Below are positions 22,643-33,905 of a stretch of DNA of 64,000 nt, one piece after another. Source of the DNA: Euclidia mi (taxonomy: Eukaryota > Arthropoda > Insecta > Lepidoptera > Erebidae); assembly GCA_944739405.2 (NCBI GenBank), contig OX123209.2:11550217-11614216 (forward strand), in the 5' to 3' direction. The notes beneath the pieces are model-generated. The model did no database searches. It saw only the letters and a program-made list of their open reading frames with translations, and was not told the DNA's origin. A program made the translations under genes and the position numbers. Each line of letters opens with the position of its first letter. The first letter of the stretch is position 1.

Positions 22643-22849
22643 TCTTAATATATAATATCCTTGCGTTACTTACTGACAGACAGACACGCTACAGCCGAAA
22701 CTATTGGGCGCAGGCAGCTGAAATTTGGCATGTATGTTCCTTGGGGACCGTAGGGGTGCACTAAGAAGGGATTTCCCGAAATACCCACGGGATCGGCCAA
22801 AACGGGTAAATTTAAAAAAATTGTAGGCGTAGCTGCTGGCGTCCTCTAG
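22643..22849 (+). mobile_element. Non-autonomous Helitron, family 1 (best copy)
   Basis: 207 bp. Starts A|TCTTAATATATAATATCC and ends GCGTCCTCTAG|T, meeting the A^T insertion and TC...CTAG rules. Confidence 0.8.
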
Positions 22850-22916
22850 TGTGAAATATTATTTTGAACTTTCTCCTGTAAGTGTAGGTATGTATTCTTA
22901 TCTTATGAGAAATAAA

Positions 22917-23180
22917 TTAGGCTTGTTTCCAACTAGTCAAATCAAGCACTTTTAATGAAATGTCAAAAACGACCTTTGCCAAGGGTTTTGTACCTATTAA
23001 ATACGACGTAGTAAATAGTGTTTAGCTGTCAAGTAGAATACTTATTATCAATAAATTGACGATAAAAATGTTAAATAAAGTTTTAACATGAATTGATGAA
23101 TGCAACTACTATTATTTTGACATGTTTCACTAGATAAATATACTTGTATAATTTATTTCACTTGCAGGAAACTTCCCTAT
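22917..23180 (+). mobile_element. Dispersed repeat with TTTCCAACTAGTCAAATC end
   Basis: Matches the reverse complement of 27530-27790 over its whole length, including TTATCAATAAATTGACGATA and ACTAGATAAATATACTTGTA. Class unknown, perhaps a non-autonomous DNA element. Confidence 0.6.
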
Positions 23181-23690
23181 TAGGAGAGACACACAGCAGT
23201 GGACTGCGAAGGCTGTAAAAAGACAGACTTTAAGAAGTACTGTAAGGTGGACTAACGACCTTATTAGGATCGCAGGAAGCAGTTGAAGCAGCGATAGCCG
23301 AGTGGAGAGACCGACATACTGCTATGCAGGGGGTCTCGGGTTCGAATCCACGGCACGCACCAATGACGTTTCGGAGTTAAGTGCGTATTAAATTGTTAAT
23401 TATTGCTTGCTAATTGGTGAAGGAAAACATCGTGAGGAAACCTGCATGTCTGAGAGTTCTCCATGATGTTCTCGAAATACATGTGAAGTCTGCCAACCCA
23501 CACTGGGCCAGCGTGGTGGACTATGGCCTTACCCTTCTCATAAGTGAGAAGAGGCCCGTGCCCAGCAGTGGGACAGTATAAAGGGCTGATGATGATGATG
23601 AAGAAGCAGTTGGATGCGGCGGCTCAAGGTCGGTTTACGTGGAGAGGTTTGAGTGCGACCTATGTTCAGCAATGGACATCTGAAGATGAG
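23181..23690 (+). pseudogene. LINE C-terminal fragment split by a SINE
   Basis: Before the SINE the frame reads TVRWTNDLIRIAGSS. After it, AAQGRFTWRGLSATYVQQWT. Together they are the conserved C-terminal tail of a lepidopteran non-LTR retrotransposon. The SINE at 23286-23602 interrupts it. Confidence 0.75.
23286..23602 (+). mobile_element. tRNA-derived SINE (family D/E head) inside a LINE fragment
   Basis: Head with GCGATAGCCGAGTGGAGAGA and B box GGTTCGAATCC, tail (GAT)n. Flanked by GAAGCAGTTG at 23276-23285 and 23603-23612, a 10-bp target duplication. Confidence 0.9.
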
Positions 23691-24109
23691 GGTGCTATGT
23701 GAGTCATTCGGGATGTTCGCCACTTAGCATATTTCGGCTTTGTTGTAAGCGTATGATCACGAATGTACAAGGGTAGGTACCCAGGTACTAGGTAGGCACG
23801 GCTGACTTATCCCGAATGACTATTATTTAAAAGTAATAAAAACTGAGTAAGGAATTTTATCGATTTAATTGACGGTGGCTTCGTCAAGGTATGTATATGT
23901 ATACAGTTATTACAATAATCATTAAACGCATGGTAACATTACGTAGGCGGTTGCAATTGCAGCATTTTAACTAAATTTATACTGAAGCATGAAATCATTT
24001 ATTTTTCATTTAACAGTACACCTAGTCATTATAAATATCAGGTACAAGTGTAGAATAAATTAAGTAAAACTAAAATAATTTTTGAAAAATATGTATAAGG
24101 CCATTAGCA

Positions 24110-24373
24110 GGCCAATTCTCGTATTTTTATATGACATTCAAATTATATTTTGAATTGACACCGAAGCCTGCGTATTCTGCTAACCTAATGTCATTATCGT
24201 ATAATTTGAAATAAACAGTTCGTCGTTGACACATATTTTGACACTAGTTTCAAGTTACGATCTCGTTACAATTTCAATAAAATTTAGAAGAATACGATTT
24301 TTGTGACGTAAGTATGACACTGACATTATATCGCAACTGAATTTTGAACCAATTTATTTAGGAGAATTGGGCC
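24110..24373. mobile_element. TIR element of 264 bp
   Basis: Ends GGCCAATTCTC and GAGAATTGGGCC are inverted repeats. The interior is AT-rich with no frame. Superfamily undetermined. Confidence 0.5.
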
Positions 24374-24534
24374 TCTTTCAAGCTAGGTAGAGTATGTACC
24401 TATACCTACTATGATACGAGATAGCTCACGTTTTAATACATCTATACTATTATTAAAAAGCTGAAGGATTTGTTTTGGTTGGATGCGCTAATCTTAGGAA
24501 CTATTGGGCCAAATTAAGTAATTCTTTTTTGAGC

Positions 24535-24765
24535 TGACTCCATGGTATAGTGGTTGACATATTATGCGTCTTCTGATCGGGAGAGGCAGTGTTACTGAGT
24601 TTTTCCGAATTCTCAGCACTAGCACGGAGTCTTGTCGGGCAATGTGCACGGTACGGCAATAGGCTCGCCCCCTATTACGTGGGACCTAAAAATTCATGGC
24701 GAAATGTGGGTGTAATATTACACTTCTGCCTACCACTTCAGGGAAACAGGCGTGAATCTATAAAA
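24535..24765 (+). mobile_element. tRNA-derived SINE, family A
   Basis: Inserted within a Helitron remnant. The B box region is deleted (head reads GATCGGGAGAGGCAGTGTTA) but the tail is intact. Confidence 0.8.
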
Positions 24766-24951
24766 AATATGGCAAATCCATTTATCGATGAGGTCTATAT
24801 GGCGATATAACAAAACGTACCTAATGGTTATGAGCTACTGGCTGGTACAGACAGAGCATTAGCCGTAAATAACGAGGGTGTAAAACTGCGGTATCAGCTA
24901 GTTACCGATACCAGACATTGCCGTTGTCTCCGGGCAAAATCTTATATCTTA

Positions 24952-25164
24952 TCTTAATATATAAAATCCTTGCGTTACTGACTGACTGACAGACACGCTA
25001 CAGCCGAAACTAGTTACTGGTCGCAAGAAGATGAAATTTAGCATGTATGTTCCTTGGGGACCGTAGGGGTGCATTAAGAAGGAATTTCCCGAAATTCCCA
25101 CGGGATCGGCCAAAACGGGAAAATAAAAAAAAAATATGCAGGCGTAGCTGCTGGCTTCCTTTAG
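24952..25164 (+). mobile_element. Non-autonomous Helitron, family 1
   Basis: Starts TCTTAATATATAAAATCC and ends GCTTCCTTTAG|T, with CTAG mutated to TTAG. Confidence 0.75.
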
Positions 25165-25319
25165 TACTTATCTTATATCTACTACTAGTTACTAGTGTTA
25201 GATAGCCCATTTATCGTGGAAGGCTATAGGCTATATAACATTGCGCTATGAGCGACGGGAGCGGAGCAGTTGCCTTAAATAACGCGGGTGTAACCGCAGG
25301 CATCCTCTAGTCATACTAT

Positions 25320-26100
25320 AATTGTACCTACTATAATTTATAATTGCTACGTTACGACGTGCAAGAAGGACTAAAACCACAAATCTGCATTTATAATATT
25401 AGTATGGATTACTGCCAGACGGAATTAATAATGTTAACTACACAATAATTATTATTTACGGTGGGAATCTAAGACACGACCTTCGCACTTTCATTGTAGT
25501 AGTCAAGATATGTCTGGTTTAGATATAGATGACCGTGTGTGTTTTCTCATGATTTATTTATTACTAAATTAAGCAACTTTTGCACTTTAATTGTATATTG
25601 TCTTTCGGGATATATACCCTGCTTTGAGTAACTAATATCCCATAAAAACAATACTTGTCAAAAATACCAAGTCTCGCGACCGTAAAAAGTTGTGAGATCC
25701 ATGTAATACCAAGTCGGTTAATTAAAAATCTTTAATGTTTTAAATAAATAGATTGACATGGAAAATAAAATAGGTACACCATGTTTATACAATGCTTGCA
25801 TTGTTACTTAAAAATCTGGCTTCTAGTTTTATCTATAACGAAGTTATAGGGGGTCGAAAATGGCCTGAATTGCTTCGAGAAAAGGATGGTACGGCCGTGC
25901 CCCCAGATTTTGGTACTGTTGCATGCGCCACGATCGCGGATGAACAAGGTACAAGCAGATAACCAGATAATATTAAAGACCACGAAAGTAAAAATTCAAC
26001 ATTTACTCACCACTTTTATTTTATTCAATTTAATTTGGAACATTAGCGAAACATAATTTTATAACTGAAGCTTAATCTAGCCTAATCTAATACAAAAAAC
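25320..26100. other. Interval with no recognised feature
   Basis: Unique AT-rich sequence. No splice-bounded frame stood out on either strand. Confidence 0.45.
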
Positions 26101-26103
26101 TGG

Positions 26104-26806
26104 CGAAGTGCGTGTCGGGCCACGCGCAATGTAGGGTTCCGTAGTTGCCCATAATGGCCACATGCGAGTAAAAACGGGCCCACATTGTACCCCGTAGTAC
26201 ATAACATACCAAAGTACGTATATCTTTAAGATTAAGCCAGCGCTCCCAATGTAAACTCACAGAAATAGGTATTTATAAGTTAAACGACGATTACTCGTAA
26301 ACTAGTGATGTCTACTTAGCCGTGATAGCTTTCCTTTTAAATTCGTTATATGTACTACATTTGTGATTTTTTTCACCTCTTCCATTAATAGTTTAGCCGG
26401 CAGAGGGGGGGGGACACTTGAATATAATTTTTTTTTTCACTTCAAAGCTTGATATTTGAGAAACCAATCACTTGATCGAAAAATGATTTGAGCAAGCTAA
26501 TAATATTTTTTTAAAACCTATCCAATGATACCCCACATAATGGGGTACTCAAACAAAAAAAAATTCAACCCGACTATATATGTAGGGGAGATAACAAAAC
26601 AAACAAACAAACAAACAAAACAAACCCTTAAAAAAATTATTTTCCTAAATTTTATTCTACAGTTTTGTTGCAATATCTTTTGTCTATATTCATGTCAAAT
26701 ATCAGCTTTCTAGCACCAGGCGTCTTTGAGCTAGGCTGCGGACGGACAGACGGACGGACATGACGAAACTATAAGGGTTCCTTGTGGACTTCGGAACCCT
26801 AAAAAC
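26104..26806. mobile_element. Dispersed repeat bounded by GGGTTCCGTAG / GGAACCCTAAAA
   Basis: Starts AAGTGCGTGTCGGGCCACGC and ends CGGAACCCTAAAAAC after a run of GACGGAC repeats. Part of the same end (GACAGACAGACAG, GGGTTCCGTTTTC) is seen at 59998-60070. Common in Lepidoptera; class not certain. Confidence 0.5.
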
Positions 26807-26834
26807 TTAAAACAAATCTCAAAAGTGAAAATAT

Positions 26835-26990
26835 TACAAGGTTTAGGCGTCGTAAAATGCCTCCGCATCAATGTCATCGGGTAACGTGCCCAGAAGGCTG
26901 GCAGCATTGCCGCGCTGGATGGCGATGCTGTTTTTTTGAGCAAAGAATAAACCAGCCCTCTGGTCACGTGAGACGTCGATCAACCGTTTA
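26835..26990 (-). pseudogene. LINE C-terminal fragment
   Basis: The minus strand reads AGLFFAQKNSIAIQRGNAAS and LLGTLPDDIDAEAFYDA before a stop, the C-terminus of a jockey/CR1-type polyprotein. 5'-truncated. Confidence 0.65.
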
Positions 26991-27043
26991 GAAATTTTCC
27001 GGAATAGAGAACGAGCGCTCGGACCCCATGTGGTGACGGACCC

Positions 27044-27284
27044 CGATGTCCGTGTGGTGACGGATTAAGAATACGGAATGTCACCACCCCATATCGTTCC
27101 ATGGGTGTCGTAAGAGCCAACAGAGGGAGCATAGTGATATTATGCAGAAAACAGCACTGTAAGAGAAGGAAAACTCGATACAAACCCTATAACAACCCGT
27201 TTGGCCAGCGTGGTATATTAGGCCAATTCCTCCTTTCAAAGGAGAGGCCTAGTCCAGCAGTGGACTGTTAAGGCTGATGATGTG
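27044..27284 (+). mobile_element. Family D repeat
   Basis: Complete short form from GTCCGTGTGGTGACGG to CAGCAGTGGACTGTTAAGGC. A second GACGGACCCCGATG stretch precedes it. Confidence 0.75.
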
Positions 27285-27310
27285 CTCGGACTCCATGAGC
27301 CTTGCGTTTC

Positions 27311-27349
27311 CAACTAGTGGTCACCACTTGGGTGGGTGACCACTAGTTG
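27311..27349. repeat. 15-bp-arm hairpin
   Basis: CAACTAGTGGTCACC and GGTGACCACTAGTTG flank ACTTGGGTG. Confidence 0.75.
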
Positions 27350-27529
27350 TGGAATTTACATCAGAGTGCTAATGTTTCAGAGAGCACGTAAAGACGTCAG
27401 TCCCGGTTCTTGTCTCAAGTTAAAAACCGTTAGGAAATGTTGGAGGGCTTTCGGGTGGTCCACTACGACACCAGAGTTGGCCACACACTCACATGAAAGA
27501 GAAAGATTATTAGTACTATGCCTACTTAA

Positions 27530-27790
27530 TAGGGAAGTTTCCCGCGAGTGAAATAAATTATACAAGTATTTTTATCTAGTGAAACATGGCAAAATAATAG
27601 TAGTTTCATTCATTAATTAATGTTAAAACTATATTTAACATTTTTTATCGACAATTTATTGATAATAAGTATTCTATTTGACAGCAAAAATCTATGACGT
27701 CACTAGGTCTTATTTCACACAAACGCCGTAGGAAAGGTCGTTTTTGACATTTCATTAAAAGTGCTTGATTTGACTAGTTGGAAATAACCC
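27530..27790 (-). mobile_element. Dispersed repeat, second copy of the one at 22917
   Basis: Reverse-complement match to 22917-23180. Both share the CAACTAGTCAAATCAAGCAC end. Confidence 0.6.
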
Positions 27791-28130
27791 TAATCCACTG
27801 CTGGTTATAAGCCTCTCCTAAATTGCGTTGGGAGTCAAAACGAGGATTTGACCTAGGTACTATCAGTGGCTAGCTTTGGTGGCACCCGGGGCGGAAGTTG
27901 CCCGATGACCTTTTTTTATTAACAATTCGGGCTAACTCTCGTAGTGCTGAGCTACCCTATGTTGTTTTATATTTTTGTACATTGTTCTTAAAGTTGAGTT
28001 TTGGGTGTCACCCCTTTGTTTGAATGGGTGGCACCCCAAAAAGGGAGGCACCATGGGCGGACCGCCCCTTCCGTCCACCTTCCTACGCCACTGCCTGCTA
28101 TACCACGTTGGCCACACGTGTTGGTATAGG
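27791..28130 (-). mobile_element. Family D fragment split by a hAT-type MITE
   Basis: CCACTGCTGGTTATAAGCCT on the left and TATACCACGTTGGCCACACG on the right are the two halves of a minus-strand family-D copy. The MITE occupies 27864-28093. Confidence 0.65.
27864..28093. mobile_element. hAT-type MITE (CAGTGGCGTAGG ends)
   Basis: The right end CCTACGCCACTG is intact and the left end is CAGTGGCTAGC. The flanks GGTACTAT and CCTGCTAT derive from CCTACTAT of the interrupted repeat, giving a degraded 8-bp duplication. The interior has the GGTGCCACCC motif shared with 32899-33112. Confidence 0.65.
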
Positions 28131-28398
28131 CTTTAATGACAATAATAGTTCCGTTTCTTCACCAAGATACTCCTTGAATGAAATGGACGCTGTCACTTTG
28201 TACCTATTCTTAATCCACAACCACACAGTAACAAGCATATATTTATTATATACGTTAGTATATAATAAATATATGGTGTAACAAGGATAAAAGCTAGATA
28301 CCTATTACATAACCTGAATGAAAAAAGAAAACAATTTCCGCACAAGTCTGCCCTAATATTATAAAGCTGTAGATTGTTTTTGGCTGGTCACTCTAATC

Positions 28399-28466
28399 TC
28401 AGGACTCAAACCCGGGACCTCCTGATCAGGAGACGCATACCCTATCCACTGAACCACGGAGACAGT
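28399..28466 (-). mobile_element. SINE family A, head only
   Basis: Minus strand GACTGTCTCCGTGGTTCAGT through the B box. The body is absent. Confidence 0.7.
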
Positions 28467-28688
28467 CGATATAAATTATAGCTTAACGTTATCAGGGTAT
28501 CTGGCAACCCTACCGAGGAGTCGCGTCATTCATATGCACTTTACTTGCTCATTCTGAACACCGCTGAGGGTAAGGACCGGTGACGCACGCGTAAATTCCT
28601 GCGCATTAAGCCCAATAAACGTTTAACAAGTAAATATCACGGAAATAATAAATAATTTTATGAGTTGGTTAACAAAATTGTAATTCAC

Positions 28689-29000
28689 GGTTGTAGAGCC
28701 TTGCTGATTTCAGCATGAATGTGCCGGCTCGACCGGGGAAGTACTACCATCTCACGGAAAATCGATGTAAAGCAACAGCACCTGAACTGTTGCGTTTCGT
28801 TCGGTGAGTGAGAGTGCCGGAGGCCCTATCCCCTATTCCTTCTCCCTCATCCCACTCCTTTTCCTATCCCTTTTCCCAACCCCAAGGGGCGCCAACGCAC
28901 TTGTGACTCCTGTGGTGTTGCTTGTGTCCATGTGCTGCGGTAATTGCTTACCATCAGGCAATCTGTCTGCTCGTTTGTCGCCTATTATTATAAAAAAAGC
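28689..29000 (+). repeat. LINE-type 3' end repeat
   Basis: Shares GAGCCTTGCTGATTTCAGCA and CCATCAGGCAATCTGTCTGC with 31750, 41745 and 58375, ending ATTATTATAAAAAA. This is the lepidopteran non-LTR 3'-UTR pattern. Confidence 0.65.
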
Positions 29001-29249
29001 TTTCGGCTGCGTATACTATACCGTATAGTATACTCGCAAAGTTGGCCATTTCATAAAATGATCTAGCCTTTCGTGATGTAATAGGCGGCTAGACAATCAT
29101 ATGCTTCGAGTAACGACTTCCCTCAGGACGCGAGTGAAACCGCGGGAAACAGTTAGTTTGACATAAGTTCCATACAAAATACGTCAAATATGTATCTCGA
29201 ATTATTGTATCATGTAGCATGTGTATAGTATCTGATGTACAATAAAGAA

Positions 29250-29252
29250 TTC

Positions 29253-29283
<31 letters not shown>

Positions 29284-29284
29284 C
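29250..29284 (+). repeat. CTAT microsatellite
   Basis: About eight CTAT units after an AATAAAGAATTCT stretch, likely the tail of an old retroelement. Confidence 0.85.
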
Positions 29285-29334
29285 TCCAAATCAAAATGAT
29301 CCAGTGATAGATCAAATACCTATTGAGAGCCCGC

Positions 29335-29581
29335 AGACATACAATTGTAAGTTGGCCGACTATATCGCAGAGTATACTAATAGGTGTAATTACTTATGCT
29401 AGCCCGCACATCTTCTCCAACTAAATCGTCCAACTAATTAATTGGATACCGATCGTATCAGAACCGAGATTCCCTTCCGATTAAGCACAATTAAAAAGTT
29501 GTCCAACTAAATTATAGAAGTACGCAATTTAGTCGTTCGATAGTCGGCCAACTTACAATAAATGTATGTCTGCGGGCTCTC
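29335..29581. mobile_element. TIR element of 247 bp
   Basis: GAGAGCCCGCAGACATACAA at the left and its near reverse complement at the right, followed by TAAGTTGGCCGACTAT inverted copies. TIRs are about 45 bp. Confidence 0.75.
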
Positions 29582-29782
29582 TTAAGGAGATTGGAACCCA
29601 AGACCTCGATTGGAAGTTTGTAATACCTTACATTACTTTTGTTATTGAAATTAGATAATTCGCAAGTTTGGCCTTGCTCTAGAAAGTTTAAGATTTAGTA
29701 TAAGAACGGAAAGTTTACAATTATGTAATATGTTTCATTATAATAAGTTGATATGTGTAATATTATGTCAAAATACAATAAT

Positions 29783-30042
29783 ACTGCATCCGTGGTCCAG
29801 TGGATAGCGTATGCGACTGCTGATCGGAGGTCCCGGGTTCGATTCCCGGGTCGGGCAAAAGTGTTACTAGGTTTTCCGAATTCTCAGTAGCAGCACGGAG
29901 TCGGGCAAAGTACCTACCCGGTAACGGCAATAGGCTCGCCCCCTATTATGTGGACTCTAAAAATTCGTAACATGGCGAAATGTGCGTGTAATATTACACC
30001 TCTGCCTACCCCCTTCGGGGATACAGGCGTAAGTCTAAAAAA
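29783..30042 (+). mobile_element. tRNA-derived SINE, family A (near consensus)
   Basis: Intact A box TGGTCCAGTGG and B box GGTTCGATTCC, common tail and AAAAAAGAAAA end. Confidence 0.9.
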
Positions 30043-30056
30043 GAAAATGATGAAGA

Positions 30057-30330
30057 GACGGCCGGTTGGCGTAGCGTAGGAGTGTAAGCGACCGCTACGT
30101 CGAACGTCGCGGGTTCGATTCCCGCTCATGTCAAACATTTGTGTGCATGAACATCGATGTCTGTCTTGGTTTGGGTGTTTCTATGTATTATATGTATGTA
30201 TTTACAAAAAAGAAAGTATATATGTATGTTAATCCATTGTCTAGTACCCGTAGTACATGCTCTGTTTAGTTTGGGACTAGATGGTGTTGTGTGAATGTGG
30301 TAGAATATTATATTATTATTATTATGAAAT
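30057..30330 (+). mobile_element. Bm1-like SINE (family C)
   Basis: Head GACGGCCGGTTGGCGTAGCG, body GTTTGGGACTAGATGGTGTT, tail (TTA)n. It sits directly behind a family-A SINE. Confidence 0.85.
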
Positions 30331-30439
30331 AATAGTAAATGAAAAAAACATGGTGATTAATTAATATCCTGCAACAACTAATATACGGTTATCTGATACT
30401 AAACTAGGTAGAGCTTGCACTTTGGTAATTAAACAACTG

Positions 30440-30560
30440 ATTAACAGGGTTAGGGTACAACTCGCCCAGTCGAAAACTCGCCCGCAGGCGAGTTGTCCTG
30501 TTTGAAAAAATGTTGGGGCTGCACTCGCCCAAACGTATTTTTATGACTGGGCCAGTCATA
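30440..30560. repeat. CTCGCCC-rich short repeat
   Basis: Three ACTCGCCC motifs and the inverted CGAGTTGTCC within 120 bp. Function unknown. Confidence 0.4.
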
Positions 30561-30665
30561 CCCCTGAAAAATAACTAGGTGTCAAGTGGCCCACTGATGT
30601 ACATTCTTCATTCTAACCCGATTAACAAACGTACTCATATATTCTAATAAGTACACATTAAACTA

Positions 30666-31056
30666 TACAGGGTGTAAAAAGACCCTTAACGAAAACTGAA
30701 ATCCCATGTTGTACCAATCACTATGAACATTTTATACTTCGGCACCATACCTGGGAAATTACTGGTTCAGGAGATATTTAAGCTCAAAGTTGGTATGGAA
30801 TTTTTCTAATTAGGTACATAGGTAATCGATGCATTTACCCCGCCAATATGTTCTTTAGATGCCCAAGAACCCCATGGGCACAATGGGTAAGTAGGTATTT
30901 CAAGCATTGCACGTGCGCGTTTTTAATTGCGGTTTGAAAAATGTGAAAACTAAAAAAATAAACGTTTCCCAGGTATTATTTTTGGTTAGTATGAGTTGGT
31001 ATGATGTCCACAACGAGTAGACTTCGGCTTGGTGATGGGTCTTGTGACACCCTGTA
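30666..31056. mobile_element. TACAGGGTG-type TIR element
   Basis: Ends TACAGGGTGT and ACACCCTGTA. The interior matches 32343-32718 in reverse complement. Non-autonomous; superfamily not determined. Confidence 0.7.
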
Positions 31057-31169
31057 AACCTAAATAAAATAATAATCGTAAAAATGCTTGTTTGCGCGTA
31101 ACTACTGCACAAAATTATTGGGCAAAACATTCTTTTAGGTGAAAATTATTTGAAAAAGAAAAGAAACAC

Positions 31170-31643
31170 AATAGGGTATTACACCATTTTTTGAAAAGTG
31201 TCTCAAGATGATTCTATGACTTACAGAAAGTAGTAGAAAAATTACAAAAAATATATTCCGTTGATAAGTAGTTTTTAAACAACTTTTAAATTTACATTTT
31301 AAAAGTTCGCGGTTTATCAGACAAAAACGTTGGAAGCCATCTTGCTTACGCAACATAATTAGTAAACAACGTATAATGCTTGCATTTTTGACAGTCACGT
31401 GGTTTAGTTGTTTAAAATTCTACTAAGTTTATGACGTCATTTGACGTTAATGACATTCGTCATGGCGGCTGCCGTTTTGCGTGATTAAATCACAGATACT
31501 AAAACGGAATTCTTTAAAATGGTTTTAAAATTCTATTTATTCATTTTATGAGCTGTAACTAATATATTCCGTATGTTTTCCGGTAATACTATCTTAAATA
31601 TACGTTATTATATTTTTTTTGACATGGGGTAAAATACCCTATT
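31170..31643. mobile_element. TIR element of 474 bp inside a Helitron remnant
   Basis: AATAGGGTATT and AATACCCTATT are perfect 11-bp inverted ends. Flanking sequence (GCGCGTAACTACTGCAC left, TTCGCGGGGTCAGCTAG right) is a Helitron split by the insertion. Confidence 0.65.
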
Positions 31644-31749
31644 AATGTGGTCGTACGAAGTTCGCGGGGTCAGCTAGATATAAGTAGATAAGTTAATCCC
31701 CGACACAGAAATAACAAGACTCATCAGTCTTATCAAGTAGTAAGATAGT

Positions 31750-32069
31750 AGAGCCTTGCTGATTTCAGCATGAATGTGCCGGCTCGACCGGGGAAGTACT
31801 ACCTACCCTCTCACAGAAAATCGACGTAAAGTAACAGTACCTAAACTGTTGCGTTTCGTTCGGTGAGTGAGAGTGCCGGAGGCCCTATCCCCTATTCCTT
31901 CTCCCTCATCCCACTCCTCATCCTATCTCTTTTCCCAACCCCAAGCGATGGCAACGCACTTGTGAAATGTGACTCCTGTGGTGTTGCTTGTGTCCATGGG
32001 CGACGGTAACTGCTTACCATCAGGCGATCCGTCTGCTCGTTTGCCGCCAATTACTTTATAAAAAAAAAA
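31750..32069 (+). repeat. LINE-type 3' end repeat
   Basis: Second copy of the repeat at 28689, same orientation, ending CCAATTACTTTATAAAAAAA. Confidence 0.7.
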
Positions 32070-32342
32070 GTAAAGCCTGTCAAATGTGCCCTGGGCGGGA
32101 ATCGAACTCATGACCTCCCTTCCAAAAGGGAGGTCAAGAGTTCGATTCTTAGGTCACTGACCACAAGACCCGTCACATCTTTATAAAATAAAGCTGAGTA
32201 GTTTGTTGTTTGTTTGAACGTGTTAATCTCAGGAACTATTAGTTCGATTGGAATAATAATTAAGTATCTTTAGCCCATTTATCGAGGAAGCTATAATATA
32301 ACCTCACACTGTGAACCACCGATGCGAAGTAGAAGCCCTAAA

Positions 32343-32718
32343 TACAGGGTGCCACATGACCCATCACCAAGCCGATCTTCTCGTTGTGGACATCATGCAA
32401 AGTCATACTAACCAAAAATAATACCTGGGAAACGAATTGCTTTTTAAGTTTTCACATTTTTTAAACCGCAATTAGAAGCGCGCGCGTGCAATGCTTGAAA
32501 TACCTACTTATCCATGGGGTCATAGGGCATCTATAGAGTATATTGGCGGGTACATGCATCGATTTTGTACCTAATTAGAAAAAATCTATACTAACTTTGA
32601 GCCTCAATATCTCCTGATCCAGTAATTACCCAGGTATGATGCCGAAGTAAAAAATGTTCGTAGTAATTGGTACAACATGGGATTTCAGTTTTCGTTAAGG
32701 GTCTTTTTACACCCTGTA
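32343..32718. mobile_element. TACAGGGTG-type TIR element
   Basis: Complete copy with TACAGGGTG and ACACCCTGTA ends, inverted relative to 30666. It is inserted in a Helitron-like remnant (32185-32340). Confidence 0.7.
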
Positions 32719-32734
32719 TAGCGGGTGTAAGCGC

Positions 32735-33140
32735 GCACATATTATTTTTAATTTAACCTTTTCTGCACGACCCCGTGGGAATTTCGGAAAATCCCTTCTT
32801 AGTGTACCTCCTACGCTCTATAAAGGACACACAAGCCAAATTTCAGTTTCTAGCGCCCAATAGTGTGGGCTGTGCCTTGTTTGTCAGTCAGTCAGTCACA
32901 GTGGCGTAGGAAGGGGGGGCGGCGGGGGCGGTCCGCCCCGGGTGCCACCGTTTTTGGGGTGCCACCCATCCAAAAAAAGGGGTGACACCCAAATCTCAAC
33001 TTTAACAACAATGTACAAAAACATAGGCACTAGCTCAGCACTACGAGAGTTAGCACGGAATTGCTAGGTGTCGACTAAAAAAAAAGTGCCACCCATGCTA
33101 GCTACGCCTCTCGTCAGTCAGTAACGCTAGAATTTATACA
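32735..33140 (-). mobile_element. Family-1 Helitron interrupted by a hAT-type MITE
   Basis: Minus-strand family-1 sequence on both sides of 32899-33112. The left end is diverged. Confidence 0.6.
32899..33112. mobile_element. hAT-type MITE in a Helitron
   Basis: Starts CAGTGGCGTAGGAAGG. It is flanked by GTCAGTCA at 32891-32898 and 33113-33120, compatible with an 8-bp hAT duplication, though this motif is repeated in the target. A GC-rich GGTGCCACC hairpin lies inside. Confidence 0.65.
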
Positions 33141-33224
33141 GAATGATTTGTAATTGCTCGTATTACGTAAAAATCTTGAAAAACGTTTTATTCCAAAATG
33201 GAGCATCTTGGACTCCCATATGTA

Positions 33225-33505
33225 GTGGATAATTGCTATTTACAAGTAATTAAGTACAATGTGTAACAGTTGCAGCTCCTTACAAAAATAAAAATATGTA
33301 CCATAATATTGGCAATTCAAAAGAGTGGCCACGAGTTTTATTGCCCGTTTTTTCTCATGGTTCTACCTATTGCTTTGCGAACGAGGCAGTAAATGTAAAT
33401 GTAGAAGCATTAAGCATGAAGTAATTTAATTCTAAAATTGACGTTCATAAGCGTCACCTTGTGACCTAGATGAATAAATGATTTTGACTTTGACTTTGAT
33501 AAAAA
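33225..33505 (+). repeat. LINE 3' UTR (TTTGAC tail)
   Basis: Contains GTAACAGTTGCAGCTCCTTA and ends AATGATTTTGACTTTGACTT. The same repeat is inverted at 46636-47460. Confidence 0.7.
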
Positions 33506-33673
33506 TACTCCATTATGACCCTTGAATCACCGAAGGAGATACGAGCAGTTACAAATCACTCTGTATATAGAGACCGATTGATGATTTATGTATCTTTATC
33601 AAATCAACAATATTTAAATTAATTAAAAAAATACCCAAAACAACAAATTAAAATAATATATTTAAAAACTTAC

Positions 33674-33695
33674 CGGTAAAATTGTTATTATCCAT
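33674..33695 (-). CDS. Orphan first coding exon (MDNNNFTG)
   Basis: Minus-strand ATG at 33695-33693 followed by seven codons and a consensus donor ACCG|GTAAGT. Upstream (33700-33850) is relatively CpG-rich (GCTGACGCGTGCGTACCGCG), and TATCGAT-like motifs occur near 33868-33900, a promoter-like setting. The frame is phase 1, so the next exon must begin with two bases. That exon was not found and would lie at lower coordinates or was missed among repeats. Unrecognised protein. Confidence 0.45.
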
Positions 33696-33699
33696 ATTA

Positions 33700-33905
33700 A
33701 TACGATCACTGTTTAACACTCTTCACAAACAACTGCGCACCACTGTTTAAATAATAACAACACTATTTTCTTTTGTTTACAACGTGTAAACAAAACAAAG
33801 TTGACGTGCTGACGCGTGCGTACCGCGAGTCAAACAATTATACAGTAGTGATGCGAACGTGTGTTGTCGATAAAATATATTTGATAATTGTTTTATCGAT
33901 GTTTT
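33700..33905 (-). promoter_or_regulatory. Putative promoter of the orphan first exon
   Basis: A CpG-bearing segment with GCTGACGCGTGCGTACCGCG and an inverted TCGATAAAATAT / TTTTATCGA pair, similar to DREF-type TATCGATA elements of insect housekeeping promoters. Inferred only from composition and position. Confidence 0.3.

Larger units (their letters stand above)
24430..25312 (+). mobile_element. Old Helitron with nested SINE and nested Helitron
   Basis: Fragments at 24430-24530, 24770-24950 and 25195-25312 form one decayed Helitron ending GCAGGCATCCTCTAG|T. It is interrupted by the SINE at 24535 and the family-1 Helitron at 24952. Confidence 0.6.

Noticed and set aside
29250..29284. Regulatory element at the CTAT tract
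   Set aside because: A plain microsatellite at the tail of a retroelement-like sequence.
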